Below are positions 1-10,280 of a stretch of DNA of 64,000 bases, in pieces. Position 1 is the stretch's first letter. Every line of letters begins with the position of its first letter. The notes under the pieces are model-generated. The model did not search any database. It was not told the DNA's origin and worked only from the letters and a program-made list of their open reading frames with translations. The DNA lies in contig WYBR01000070.1 in the NCBI GenBank assembly GCA_011525805.1, forward strand, positions 16,588 to 80,587, given 5' to 3'. A program made the position numbers and the translations under genes. The DNA is from Vicinamibacteraceae bacterium (lineage in GTDB: Bacteria; Planctomycetota; Phycisphaerae; Phycisphaerales; UBA5793).

Positions 1-125
1 GGCTCGCCGAGGGGCCCTTCGCCGAGGTCCTCGAAGTCATGCACAACCTGCTGTCCCAGCACGGCAGGTGCCAGGAGCGAAACGCTCAGGAACGCGGCAG
101 CGGTGAATCGCTGGATCATCATCAT
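1..125 (-). CDS. Secreted protein, N-terminal fragment (runs off window start)
   Basis: Only the first 41 codons are inside the window. The product opens with three methionines, a short basic/polar stretch and a hydrophobic run ending at an A-V-L-G-Q-Q-type cleavage site, so it looks like a Sec signal peptide. A purine-rich AAGGAAG lies just upstream of the first ATG. The mature start (VVHDFEDLGEGPLGE) resembles the beginning of secreted beta-sandwich proteins, but too little is present to name a family. The gene points away from its neighbour and is probably transcribed from the gap at 126-195. Confidence 0.6.
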   Translation of the reverse strand, partial: MMMIQRFTAAAFLSVSLLAPAVLGQQVVHDFEDLGEGPLGE

Positions 126-195
126 CTTCCTTTCGATCTTCCGTGTCTTCACGGACAAGGCGTGAAACTCAACGCCGCTGGGCGACAACCCACCG

Positions 196-1434
196 TCATC
201 GCGGCGGCAGTTCATGGCGAATGACCACCGATGCGGGCATCGGCGGGTACTTCATGCGAACTCGATACACCTCAAACTCCTCGGGATCCCACTGCGCCGC
301 GGCAAAGGCGGCGCGGAGCATCTGCTGGTAGCCCGGCACCTCCGCCGATCGCGCGGCGGTGAGGCCGCGGCCGAGGTGCTCGATGCGTTCGGCTGTCGGG
401 AGGCGGTCGCGCTCGTCCTGTGTGATCGGCGAGTTGAGTTCGCCGAAGATGCACAGTTCGCGCTCGACGCCCGGAAAGAGGCCGCGATGAACGAACTGGT
501 CGTAGATGAAAACCTCGACGGGGGTGCGCACCACGGCGCCGAAGAGCAGCCGTTCGTTGCCGGGCGTGGCGTAAACGGGGCCGAGTTCGCGCAGCATCTC
601 GCCCGTCACGATCGTCTGCTGTCCCGCGAAGCCGACCGGCGCCGGGAGGAGTTCGTCGTTGAGAAGTCCCGGGTCCGCCGGGCGGCGGCGCACCGCAGGC
701 GCGGGCCGCGAGCAGAACTCGAGCATGAGCGGCACGCCCTGCGACTGCGCGGCGCCATCCGGATCGAGCGGCGTGCGCTCGAGGCGGCGCTGCGGCGCGG
801 CATCATCGATCACCGCAGCCTGACCGATGATCCAGTGCACATTGGGTCGCAGACGTCGAAGTCCGATGAGCCCGCGCACCTGAAACGCGTCGAACCAGTC
901 GCGGCGATTCTTCGAGAAATTGAGCGCGCTGGCCGACAGCAGCGTGCGCGCCTGGGCGCCCCAGATGAAACTGTTGCCCTGGAACGCCCTCTCGCGCCAC
1001 TTCTCCTCGGCCGGGCGCGGCGCATCTTCGGTGAGCGAATCCACCAGCATTTCGAGCGAGGCGCGATCGCCCGCATGAGCCTTGAGGAGAGACTCGAACG
1101 CCTCGGCGGCGGCGGCGAGACGCTCCCGCTGCGCGGGCGGCGCTCCCAGTTGGGTCAGGGAAGCGAGCAGCGTTTCAATGCCCGCCGGGGTCGGAATAAA
1201 CCGGGCGGCGACGAAGGGATCGGGGCTGTACGCCACGTTGCGTATCTGCCAGGCGAGTTTGCGATGCACGCCTAGGCGCTCGGAGATGGCGGTGATTCCC
1301 GCTCCGCCCCCGCCGCAGTACTCCTCCAGCAGACCCGCAAACACGTCCTGGACGGCTGGCACATGCTCCGCAATGTCTTCTTCGAACGTGGTTTGCGTCA
1401 TGGGTGCGGCTTCGCCGTTCGGGGAATGAGCCAT
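196..1434 (-). CDS. Conserved hypothetical protein with helix-turn-helix-like N-terminus
   Basis: A 412-residue soluble protein with no signal peptide or membrane segment. Residues about 35-75 (ITAISERLGVHRKLAWQIRN) read like a helix-turn-helix segment, so DNA binding is possible. The rest is alpha/beta sequence I do not recognise. The ATG at 1434 is taken as the start; a TTG lies 12 bases upstream and a later ATG at 1401 is also possible, and none has a strong ribosome binding site. It stands alone, convergent with nothing, with a 700-base gap upstream. The HTH assignment is an inference from pattern only. Confidence 0.6.
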   Translation of the reverse strand: MAHSPNGEAAPMTQTTFEEDIAEHVPAVQDVFAGLLEEYCGGGGAGITAISERLGVHRKLAWQIRNVAYSPDPFVAARFIPTPAGIETLLASLTQLGAPPAQRERLAAAAEAFESLLKAHAGDRASLEMLVDSLTEDAPRPAEEKWRERAFQGNSFIWGAQARTLLSASALNFSKNRRDWFDAFQVRGLIGLRRLRPNVHWIIGQAAVIDDAAPQRRLERTPLDPDGAAQSQGVPLMLEFCSRPAPAVRRRPADPGLLNDELLPAPVGFAGQQTIVTGEMLRELGPVYATPGNERLLFGAVVRTPVEVFIYDQFVHRGLFPGVERELCIFGELNSPITQDERDRLPTAERIEHLGRGLTAARSAEVPGYQQMLRAAFAAAQWDPEEFEVYRVRMKYPPMPASVVIRHELPPR

Positions 1435-2144
1435 CGACGGAATCAAGCATACACCATTTCTGCTACCGTGTCAAGAACTGTTTCAGAAACGCTGGCAGGG
1501 GGGAGCGAAAGATGCGGGCGCTTCCGGCCGACCGGCGCGGGTGAGCCTGCCGGGGGGCTCCGCCACCGTCCGCGTCAACGTGCCGTGGCAGCCTCCGTTG
1601 TTCAACTCCAAAGAGCGCCCGCGCGCGGTGCCATGCTTCGCCGCTCCGGGCGGAGATCGATGGCGAACGTCCAGGGGCCGACGTCCCGCGTCTCAATACC
1701 AGCCCCACGCGCCGGCGTGGACGATCACCCTTGCGCTTCGCACTGCACTCTTGCTCAGGGCCGCGAGCGCGCCGTGGCAACCTCATTGAACTCTTCCGCG
1801 CGGAACGTGAATCGTGGTGCTGGGTCCGGCTGAAATGCATCGCCAGGATTTCCATAAGAAGGGTGGCGGCAGCGCGCGGAAGCGGTGCGCGCCCGGGTCG
1901 CCGATGCGACAGACTGGCCTCCGCCGGTGCTCACACTGACCTTCCGGATGGGTCGGTTGCGAGTGGCTGGCGCGCTAGGATTCGCGGAATGCGCCCGGGC
2001 CGGCGGGCGTCCTTTGGCCGGCCGCGCGGCCGACCCCGGAGGATGATCAACGGGGTGAGCCCTGGTTGCCGCGGCGCGCGCGGTGCGATTGAATCGGCCA
2101 CGAACCACGAACACCCATCGACCCCGAACAAACTGGAGCCCCTC
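1435..2144. other. Intergenic region of about 700 bases holding a structured repeat
   Basis: No convincing gene is seen. Open frames here are arginine-rich GC shadows. The middle (about 1600-1790) is one copy of a repeat that recurs at 7931-8098. The right part must hold the promoter of the secreted protein starting at 2145; no clear -35/-10 pair could be picked. Confidence 0.5.
1600..1790. repeat. Dispersed intergenic repeat, copy A
   Basis: Three conserved blocks occur in the same order here and at 7931-8098: TTCAACTCCAA (1601), a hairpin block CCGCTCCGGGCGGAGATCGA followed by TGGCGAACGT (1641-1670), and CGCACTGCACTC followed by GCTCAG (1739 onward). The first two blocks are 40 bases apart here and 42 in the other copy; the third is about 40 bases further away here. 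CTCCG-GG-CGGAG is a perfect inverted repeat. No protein reading is conserved between the copies, so this is a DNA or RNA element rather than a gene. Confidence 0.6.
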
Positions 2145-3929
2145 ATGAATGCTGTACGAGTCTCTTCACTCACCGCGGCGAGCGCCTTCTTCTTCGCCGG
2201 CCTCACGATCACCGCGCCGATCACCCTGGCGCAGGGGACGGAGGTTCTCTCCGTCGCGCCGAAGGACGCCAAGATCTTCGTCGGCACCGCGAGCCTGGGC
2301 GAGCTGGACAAGAACTGGAAAGCGCTGATGACGGCCATCGAGATGGACGCCATGATGCCCTTCGCCCCCACCGACCTGCTCGGCCAGGCGGGTCTCGACG
2401 CCGCTTCCCTCGACAAGACCCGCTCCGTCGGCCTGGCCGTCATGAGCCTCGACGACGAGGTGATCGAGCCTCCGATCCTCGTCCTGCTTCCCGTGACGGA
2501 CTACGGCCAGTGGTTGAGTTCTTTCGGACCTGACGTGCAGGCCGAGGGCGTGGCGGAGATCGAAACGCCGATGGGCATGCCGGCCTACGTCCGCGGCGCG
2601 GGAAAGTATGCCGTGATGAGCCCGACCAAGGCGCTCGTCGAGGCGTACTCGCCGCAGGAGAACGCCGCGGCGCACTACAAGAAGCGAGTCGGCGCCGTCG
2701 GGGCGGGCGTCATTGAGCGCGCCCAGGTCTTCGCCGTCGTCGATTTCGAATCCCTCGCGCCCCTCAAGCAGCAGATCATCGAAGGGATGACGGAGGCGAT
2801 CTCCGAGCAGATGGCCATGGCCGGCGCCATGGGCATGGGCCTGCCGATGGCCGACCAGGTCAGTGAGATGAACGCAGCGCTCGTCTCGATGCTCCTGGAC
2901 GAGTGCAGCGCCGTCGTCGCCGGCATGCGCTTCAGCGAGCGCGGCATGGCGATGGACTTCGCGATCCAGACGAACGAAGGCAGCGAGATCGGCGCGCTGC
3001 TCCCCGGCGCCGCCGAGTCGCGCAACCTCCTCACCGGCCTCCAGGACGCTCCCTTCATGTTCGCCATGTCGCTGGATTACGGCGGCGTGAAGATCGGCCC
3101 GCTCATGGATGCCCTCCGCGGCCGCCTCGGCCTCGACGAAGACGCGGCCGGCGACGACGCCGCACAGCCCGGCATGATGCCCATGTCCAACATCTGGCGC
3201 AACACCGACGGCGTCGCCATGGCCGTCTATCCGTCGCCCGGAGGCCTCGTGGGCGGACTGCTCAGCCGCTCCATCTTCATGATGAGCGGCGACAGCGCCC
3301 GGATCATGACCATGTTCCGCGAACTTATGAGCCAGACCACCACCGCGGAAGGCATGGGCGGCGTGCAGGTCAGCGCTGAGTACACCCCCGACGCCGCCGA
3401 GATCGCGGGCGTCAAGGCCGACGCCTACGCCGTGCGCATGTCCGGCCCGCCCGAGATGACCGCGCAGATCCAGCAGATGCAGCAGATGGTCTACGGCCCC
3501 GCCGGCCTTCAGGGCTACGTCCTCCCCGTCAAGGGCGGCATCATCCAGACGACCAGCCGCAACTCCGAACTCGTCGAGAAGACCCTCGCCTCGATGCGCG
3601 GCGAAGCGCCGGGCTTGGGCGCCAACCGCGTGCTCGCCGCCGTCGACGCCATGCTCCCGCCCAACCCTTCGATGCGCTTCTACCTCGGCCTGGGCGCGAT
3701 CTCGAACACGGTCGGCCCGCTGCTGGCGATGGGTGTGCCCGGCCTGGACATCGCGGAACTCAAGGCCCTGCCGCCCATCGGCATGGGCGCCTCCATCGCC
3801 GGAGGCGGCCTCGTCGGCTCCATGGTTGTTCCCGCCCCCGTCCTCAAGGCGATCGCGGAGATGGCCCAGCAGTTCGGCCCCGACCTCATGGGCGGAGAGG
3901 AAGGCGAGGAAGAGCCGCCGCTCTTCTGA
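2145..3929 (+). CDS. Secreted protein of unknown function
   Basis: 594 residues starting at the ATG at 2145, preceded by GGAG at good spacing. Residues 1-29 form a signal peptide (charged start, hydrophobic core, ITLAQ cleavage region). The mature protein is an evenly soluble, methionine- and glycine-rich sequence with acidic C-terminus (GGEEGEEEPPLF). It contains no zinc, EF-hand or catalytic motif I can identify. The start of the mature part (a KDAKIFVGTASLGELDKNW-like segment) resembles large secreted proteins common in planctomycetes, but that is recollection, not a family assignment. It is followed 120 bases downstream by the BamD-like gene on the same strand. Confidence 0.65.
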   Translation: MNAVRVSSLTAASAFFFAGLTITAPITLAQGTEVLSVAPKDAKIFVGTASLGELDKNWKALMTAIEMDAMMPFAPTDLLGQAGLDAASLDKTRSVGLAVMSLDDEVIEPPILVLLPVTDYGQWLSSFGPDVQAEGVAEIETPMGMPAYVRGAGKYAVMSPTKALVEAYSPQENAAAHYKKRVGAVGAGVIERAQVFAVVDFESLAPLKQQIIEGMTEAISEQMAMAGAMGMGLPMADQVSEMNAALVSMLLDECSAVVAGMRFSERGMAMDFAIQTNEGSEIGALLPGAAESRNLLTGLQDAPFMFAMSLDYGGVKIGPLMDALRGRLGLDEDAAGDDAAQPGMMPMSNIWRNTDGVAMAVYPSPGGLVGGLLSRSIFMMSGDSARIMTMFRELMSQTTTAEGMGGVQVSAEYTPDAAEIAGVKADAYAVRMSGPPEMTAQIQQMQQMVYGPAGLQGYVLPVKGGIIQTTSRNSELVEKTLASMRGEAPGLGANRVLAAVDAMLPPNPSMRFYLGLGAISNTVGPLLAMGVPGLDIAELKALPPIGMGASIAGGGLVGSMVVPAPVLKAIAEMAQQFGPDLMGGEEGEEEPPLF

Positions 3930-4049
3930 GCGCGCGAACCGCACTCCGGAATCAGGATTGAAACGCGCGGGATGGGCTGCAAAGCCCGTCCCGTTTCGCA
4001 TTGGCCGGGCTTCGCATCCGCCTCTATCATGGCCCTGAGGATGGACGGC

Positions 4050-5141
4050 ATGATTGATCGAAGCGGTGGCGTGGGGCGCGGCTTGGTGGCGGCGGCGATG
4101 GTCATCGCGCTGGCGCCCGCTCCGCTCGCGCTCGCGCAGCAGGTCGAGCGCGACCTGTCCGAGGCGGGCGCGTGGTCGATCGTCTCCGAGCCGGAACTCA
4201 ACACCCCCGCCGGCGAACTCCACCTCGCCCGCCAGGCCCTGGCGCAGCAGCGCTACGGCGACGCCCGGCGGCGGATGGACACCTGGCTCAAGAAGCACAA
4301 GGGCGATCCCCTCGAGCCCGAGGCGTACCTCGTGCGCGGCGACTCGCTGCTGCTCCAGAAGGAGTACTACAAGTCCCTTTACGACTACGAGTACGTCTGC
4401 CGCATGTTCCCCGGCAGCGAAGCGTTCATGATTGCGCTGGAGCGCGAGTTTGAGGTGGCGCAACTGTTTTCGAGCGGCGTGCGGCGCAAGTTGTGGGGCG
4501 TGCGCTGGATGCGCGCCTACGAGGAGGCGGAGGAACTGTTCATCCGCATCCAGGAGCGCGCGCCGGGGAGCAAACTCGCCGAGCGGGCGGCGCGGGCCCT
4601 GGCGGACCACTACTACGCGCGGCGGAAGATGGAACTCGCCGCGACGATGTACGACATCTACCTCAAGAACCATCCAAGCGCCGGAGACAGCGCCGAGGCG
4701 ATGCAGCGCCTGGTCTTCTCCCACCTCGCCACCTTCAAGGGGCCCGCGTTCGACGTCTCGGGCCTCGAAGAGGCCAACGGCTGGCTCAACATCCTCCGCA
4801 CGCGATTCCCCGCCCAGGCGCAGCAGATGCGCGCCGAGGCCCTTCAGCGGCGGATCGAGGAAGCGCGGGCCGAGAAGATGCTTGTCGACGCCGACTTCTA
4901 CCTTCGCCGCAAGGACGAGGTCTCAGCGAAGTTCATGCTCGATCGCCTCATCCGCCGGCACTCTTCCACCCTCGCCGCCCAGCGGGCCTACGAGGCGATG
5001 AAGGAGCGCGGATGGGTCGGCGAAGAAGTGCCCGAAGAACTGCGCGACCAGCCGGCGCCGGAGATCCTCGGCCCGGCGCCCGACGGCAGCGCCGAACCGG
5101 CAGCGCCCGATCCGGGGCCGGCGAAGGAGAATCGGCCATGA
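4050..5141 (+). CDS. TPR lipoprotein-like outer membrane assembly factor (BamD/YfiO-like)
   Basis: 363 residues from the ATG at 4050, which has GAGG nine bases upstream; ATGs at 4029 and 4041 are alternatives. Residues 1-30 are a hydrophobic signal sequence (ALAPAPLALAQ) without a clear lipobox cysteine. The body is a string of helical tetratricopeptide-like repeats (residues about 45-320, e.g. ALAQQRYGDARRRMDTWLKK, and LADHYYARRKMELAATMYDI), the pattern of the BamD/YfiO family that helps assemble beta-barrels in the outer membrane. The C-terminal 35 residues are proline/alanine rich and acidic. Its stop overlaps the next start (ATGA), so it is translationally coupled to the LptE-like lipoprotein. 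The pairing of the two strengthens an envelope-assembly role. Confidence 0.7.
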   Translation: MIDRSGGVGRGLVAAAMVIALAPAPLALAQQVERDLSEAGAWSIVSEPELNTPAGELHLARQALAQQRYGDARRRMDTWLKKHKGDPLEPEAYLVRGDSLLLQKEYYKSLYDYEYVCRMFPGSEAFMIALEREFEVAQLFSSGVRRKLWGVRWMRAYEEAEELFIRIQERAPGSKLAERAARALADHYYARRKMELAATMYDIYLKNHPSAGDSAEAMQRLVFSHLATFKGPAFDVSGLEEANGWLNILRTRFPAQAQQMRAEALQRRIEEARAEKMLVDADFYLRRKDEVSAKFMLDRLIRRHSSTLAAQRAYEAMKERGWVGEEVPEELRDQPAPEILGPAPDGSAEPAAPDPGPAKENRP

Positions 5142-5683
5142 AAGCCCCCGGCGCCATCGCCGCAGCCGCTCTCCTGGCCCTCGTCGCGCTCGCGGCGGGT
5201 GGATGCGCCGGGCGCGACGCCTCCTTGGGAGCGGCGTCGGGCTACTCGGCCCGGTCGCTCTATCCGGACAAGTACCGCTCCGTCGCCGTGCCGATCTTTG
5301 AGAACAAGACGTTCGTCACCGGCCTCGAGCGCGACATCACCGATGCACTGATCAAAGAGATCCAGGCGCGCACGCCCTACCGCGTGCTGAACAATGAGTC
5401 GGCGGAGACGCAGTTATCCGGCACCATCACGGCGGTGGAGAAGACGCGGCTGAACCGCACCCGCGGCAGCGGCCTGGTGCGCGAGATGCTCCTGAGCGTG
5501 ACGGTGGACTTTCAGTGGCGCGACCTGCGGACGGGGAAGGTGATCGCGGAGCGTCACGAGTTCTCGGTCGGGGACGAATACATGCCTTCGCGCGCGTTCG
5601 GCGAGCGGCCGGAGGTGGCGGAGTACGGCCTGGCGTCGAATCTGGCGGCAGAAATCGTCGCGGCGATGCGCGATCAATGGTGA
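5138..5683 (+). CDS. LptE-like lipoprotein (LPS assembly)
   Basis: 181 residues. The N-terminus is a lipoprotein signal peptide with a lipobox ending LAAGGC, cysteine at residue 23, so it should be lipid-anchored. The remainder (KYRSVAVPIFENKTFVTGLE, then repeated beta-strand/helix segments ending AAEIVAAMRDQW) matches the usual pattern of the LptE family, which plugs the LptD barrel and delivers lipopolysaccharide to the outer leaflet. Length is typical for the family. It overlaps the preceding gene by four bases and is followed after 109 bases by ftsH on the same strand. Identification rests on pattern and context. Confidence 0.72.
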   Translation: MKAPGAIAAAALLALVALAAGGCAGRDASLGAASGYSARSLYPDKYRSVAVPIFENKTFVTGLERDITDALIKEIQARTPYRVLNNESAETQLSGTITAVEKTRLNRTRGSGLVREMLLSVTVDFQWRDLRTGKVIAERHEFSVGDEYMPSRAFGERPEVAEYGLASNLAAEIVAAMRDQW

Positions 5684-5792
5684 GGTTCGGGGCGTAGCAT
5701 TAACCGAGCCCCCGGTGGAGCCGATAAGCAGCCGCGGGGCGGGCCGTGCGGCACAGGTTGCGCGGCGTCAGCCTCGGCGCGGGAATCGATTG

Positions 5793-7841
<2,049 letters not shown>

Positions 7842-7930
7842 CGCGCCTCATGATCGCACGGCGATAAGGCGCCTCCCAGCGGCGCGAGTTCGCGCTCCCA
7901 TCCGCGGAGCCTCCAAGGGGCGGCTGGAGC

Positions 7931-8098
7931 GATTCAACTCCAAGCGTATTGCTGCAGGGTGGCATCGATCGCCGCCGCTCCGGGCGGAGATCGATGGCGA
8001 ACGTGCAAGCGCGCTCGTCCTCCCCTGCCCGCCGCACTGCACTCTCGCTCAGAGCAGCGAGCGTGCAGTGGCACCCGCCATGCTTGAAGTGAAACTTC
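7931..8098. repeat. Dispersed intergenic repeat, copy B
   Basis: Second copy of the element at 1600-1790, lying between the convergent ftsH and nth genes and ending right at the nth stop codon. Here the hairpin is stronger: ATCGATC (7964-7970) pairs with GATCGAT (7989-7995) around the shared CTCCGGGCGGAG core. Blocks TTCAACTCCAA, CGCTCCGGGCGG, GGCGAACGT, CGCACTGCACTC, and GCTCAGAGCAGCGAGCG recur in order. In this position it could also act as a terminator for either gene, but there is no T-run. Confidence 0.6.
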
Positions 8099-8099
8099 A

Positions 8100-8828
8100 C
8101 TATCCTCGGGGCCGGCGTCGGCGTGGAGCCGGCGCGTTTGCGTTGGCGCAGAACTTCCGACAGATGGCGTCGTCGGCGCAGAGCGCCTGGCGGGCCTTGC
8201 AGACGCGCCGCCCGTGAAAGATGAGCAGGTGGGCCAGCAGGCACCACTTCTCGCGCGGGAACAGGGCCATGAGATCGCGTTCAATCTTCCCCGGATCGGT
8301 GTGCTTCGTGAGGCCGAGGCGGTGCGCGACGCGGCTGACGTGCGTGTCCACCACGACGCCCTCGTTGATGTGAAAGGCGTTGCCGAGGACGACGTTGGCG
8401 GTCTTGCGCGCCACGCCGCGCAGCGTGAGGAGGTCTTCCATGGTCCGCGGCACCTCGCCGCCGAAGCGTTCGACGATCGTCGCGCACGCCGCGTGGATCG
8501 CCTTGGCCTTGTTGCGAAACAGGCCGATCGAGGCGATGTAGGGCTCGATCTCCTTCGGCGAAGACGCGGCGAAATCGGCCGCGGTGCGGAACCGCGCAAA
8601 GAGCGCCGGCGTCGCCTTGTTCACCCCCGCATCCGTCGCCTGCGCGCTGAGGATCGTCGCGATGAGCAGTTGCAGCGGATCGGCGTAGTCGAGTTCGCAA
8701 TGCGCGTCGGGATAGCGCGCCTCGAGCGCGGCGAGGATCTGCATCGCGCGCTTGCGCTGGGCCGGCGTCTTTCGCGGCGGTGCGGCCGCGGCTCGCTTCG
8801 CCCTGCGTTTGCTGCGAGTTGCGGGCAT
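8100..8828 (-). CDS. nth: Endonuclease III (DNA glycosylase/AP lyase)
   Basis: 242 residues with a basic N-terminal extension of about 20. The helix-hairpin-helix-GPD core is clear: LRGVARKTANVVLGNAF carries the catalytic lysine, and GVVVDTHVSRVAHRLGL carries the catalytic aspartate. The enzyme removes oxidised pyrimidines in base excision repair. A C-terminal cysteine cluster is present, but its spacing is C-X6-C-X5-C-X3-C instead of the usual C-X6-C-X2-C-X5-C for the 4Fe-4S cluster. The start ATG overlaps the stop of the upstream membrane-protein gene (TGATG), so it is the last gene of a coupled three-gene operon. Confidence 0.93.
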   Translation of the reverse strand: MPATRSKRRAKRAAAAPPRKTPAQRKRAMQILAALEARYPDAHCELDYADPLQLLIATILSAQATDAGVNKATPALFARFRTAADFAASSPKEIEPYIASIGLFRNKAKAIHAACATIVERFGGEVPRTMEDLLTLRGVARKTANVVLGNAFHINEGVVVDTHVSRVAHRLGLTKHTDPGKIERDLMALFPREKWCLLAHLLIFHGRRVCKARQALCADDAICRKFCANANAPAPRRRRPRG

Positions 8829-9469
8829 CAGCGGTTCATCCGGCGCAGGAGTTCCGGCTCTTCGAGTTGCGGGCCGCGGGGCGCGGGAGAGGCCGAGGCC
8901 GGCGTCGGCGCCGCGCCTCCGCTCAGCGCCGCGGCGGAGGAGAAAACAAGAACGACAAGCATGAAGGCCATGAAGCCCATGAGGCGCGACGCGGCGGGGT
9001 GATCCGCGTCGAAGGCGTCCCGGGCCCGCTGCGCCTCCGCCGCCTCACCGGCCTGCGCCGCGCGCCAGAACTCGCCGAGGTTGTCGTTCATTCGCGGCGC
9101 GAGGACGAAGGTGTCGTAGGAGACCAGCAGCATGAGCACCGCGGCGGCGAGGACGCGCACCACGTTCGCCGGCCGCCGCAGCGGCATCCGAAACGTCGAG
9201 AACTGCAGGATGAGGAGGACGGCGAGCACGGCGACGGCCGCCAGTTCGACGACGTCCTGCATGAAGAAGATCGCGGCCATGATGCGGCCGGCGAGGAGGA
9301 TGGAATGCGAGCCGCCGTACGCCGCGTACTGCGGCAGCGACAGGTCGATGTCGCGCATCATGGGAAAGAGCATCGCCGCGATCGCGCCGGTGAAGACCAG
9401 CGAGCCGAGCCACAGCGCCAGCATCAGCCAGTAGAGGCCGTTCGCGAATGGGAGAGCCGCCGCGCGCAT
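8828..9469 (-). CDS. Small integral membrane protein (DUF4149-like)
   Basis: 213 residues with four predicted membrane helices at roughly 10-35, 60-85, 95-118 and 162-185, and a polar, proline/alanine-rich tail. The first helix pattern (LYWLMLALWLGSLVFTGAIA) followed by a short FPMMRD segment resembles DUF4149/TMEM205-type proteins, but I cannot confirm the family. Both ends overlap neighbours by one base in TGATG junctions: moaE upstream and nth downstream. The function is unknown and the operon partners do not suggest an obvious common pathway. Confidence 0.7.
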   Translation of the reverse strand: MRAAALPFANGLYWLMLALWLGSLVFTGAIAAMLFPMMRDIDLSLPQYAAYGGSHSILLAGRIMAAIFFMQDVVELAAVAVLAVLLILQFSTFRMPLRRPANVVRVLAAAVLMLLVSYDTFVLAPRMNDNLGEFWRAAQAGEAAEAQRARDAFDADHPAASRLMGFMAFMLVVLVFSSAAALSGGAAPTPASASPAPRGPQLEEPELLRRMNR

Positions 9470-10005
9470 CAGAGCGGCTCCTCGTTCTCGTCGTCTTCAT
9501 CCTCGCCGCCCACAAGGTCGATGTCCATTCGCTCCGGAGGCGGGTGCTGCTGCTCGTAGTCGGCGAAGGCGTCGGGGTCGATCGGCTGGCCGCGCGACCA
9601 CGTCGTCCCGTCCGCCCAGACCTCGTTCTTCCAGATCGGGGCCTCGGCCTTGAGGCGGTCGATGAGCATGCGGCAGGCGGCGAAGGCGTCGGCACGGTGG
9701 GCGCTGACGACCTGCACGAGGACGCTCGCGGCTCCGATGGGCACCTCACCCGTCGCGTGCAGGACGCGCACGAAGAGGGCGTGGTGGCGCTCGATCGCCT
9801 CCTGCGCGAGGGCGGTGAGGACTCGGACGGCCATGGTCTCATAGGCGGTGTAGCGAAGGAGGATGAGCGGGCCGTGCCGCGGATCGCGTTCGCCGCGCGT
9901 TCGCCCGAGAAAGGCGCACTCGCCCCCGCCCTCGACCAGGTGCGGCGGGGGCAGGTAGGAAACCGGCTCGGGCGTAAGCGCGATGTGCAGGCGTGGGTCG
10001 GTCAA
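9469..10005 (-). CDS. moaE: Molybdopterin synthase catalytic subunit MoaE
   Basis: About 178 residues. The MoaE signature is clear: LRYTAYETMAVRVL, then VRVLHATGEVPIGAASVLVQ, AHRADAFAACRMLIDRLK and the active-site region EAPIWKNEVWADG with its lysine. MoaE transfers sulfur from MoaD to precursor Z to make molybdopterin. There is no ATG at the conserved beginning; a TTG at 10005 preceded by GGAG at seven bases fits well and is chosen. An acidic C-terminal extension (GGEDEDDENEEPL) is unusual. No moaD or other molybdenum-cofactor gene is nearby. Confidence 0.88.
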   Translation of the reverse strand: MTDPRLHIALTPEPVSYLPPPHLVEGGGECAFLGRTRGERDPRHGPLILLRYTAYETMAVRVLTALAQEAIERHHALFVRVLHATGEVPIGAASVLVQVVSAHRADAFAACRMLIDRLKAEAPIWKNEVWADGTTWSRGQPIDPDAFADYEQQHPPPERMDIDLVGGEDEDDENEEPL

Positions 10006-10280
10006 GCAGTCGCTCCGAGGCAATCGTAGAGCGCCTCGCGCTCGGGGAGGGAGGAGGGTCGAGTGCGCCGCAGGGCGATGGTGGTCTCCAAGCGTGCCGG
10101 CCTGCATTCCTCTCCGCCGACGTTGCGGAGAGCCAGGCGTTGGAGCGACCGCACGGGGTGCGTACCGGGCACATCGGTGACACGCCAATGCCAGCGGCAG
10201 CGGGGCGATCTGACATTGCCCAAGAGTGGCGGACACCGGGCGGTCGGCGCCGGCCGTGTCGCGGCCGCGCGCGGCCGGCT

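Noticed and set aside
2166..4724. Very long minus-strand open frame opposite the secreted protein and BamD-like genes
   Set aside because: Rich in His, Arg, Gly and Ala with no domain; a typical antisense shadow of high-GC coding DNA.
10006..10280. N-terminal extension of HutH or MoaE
   Set aside because: Conserved parts of both proteins begin at the chosen starts; the upstream codons are arginine-rich and unlike either family.
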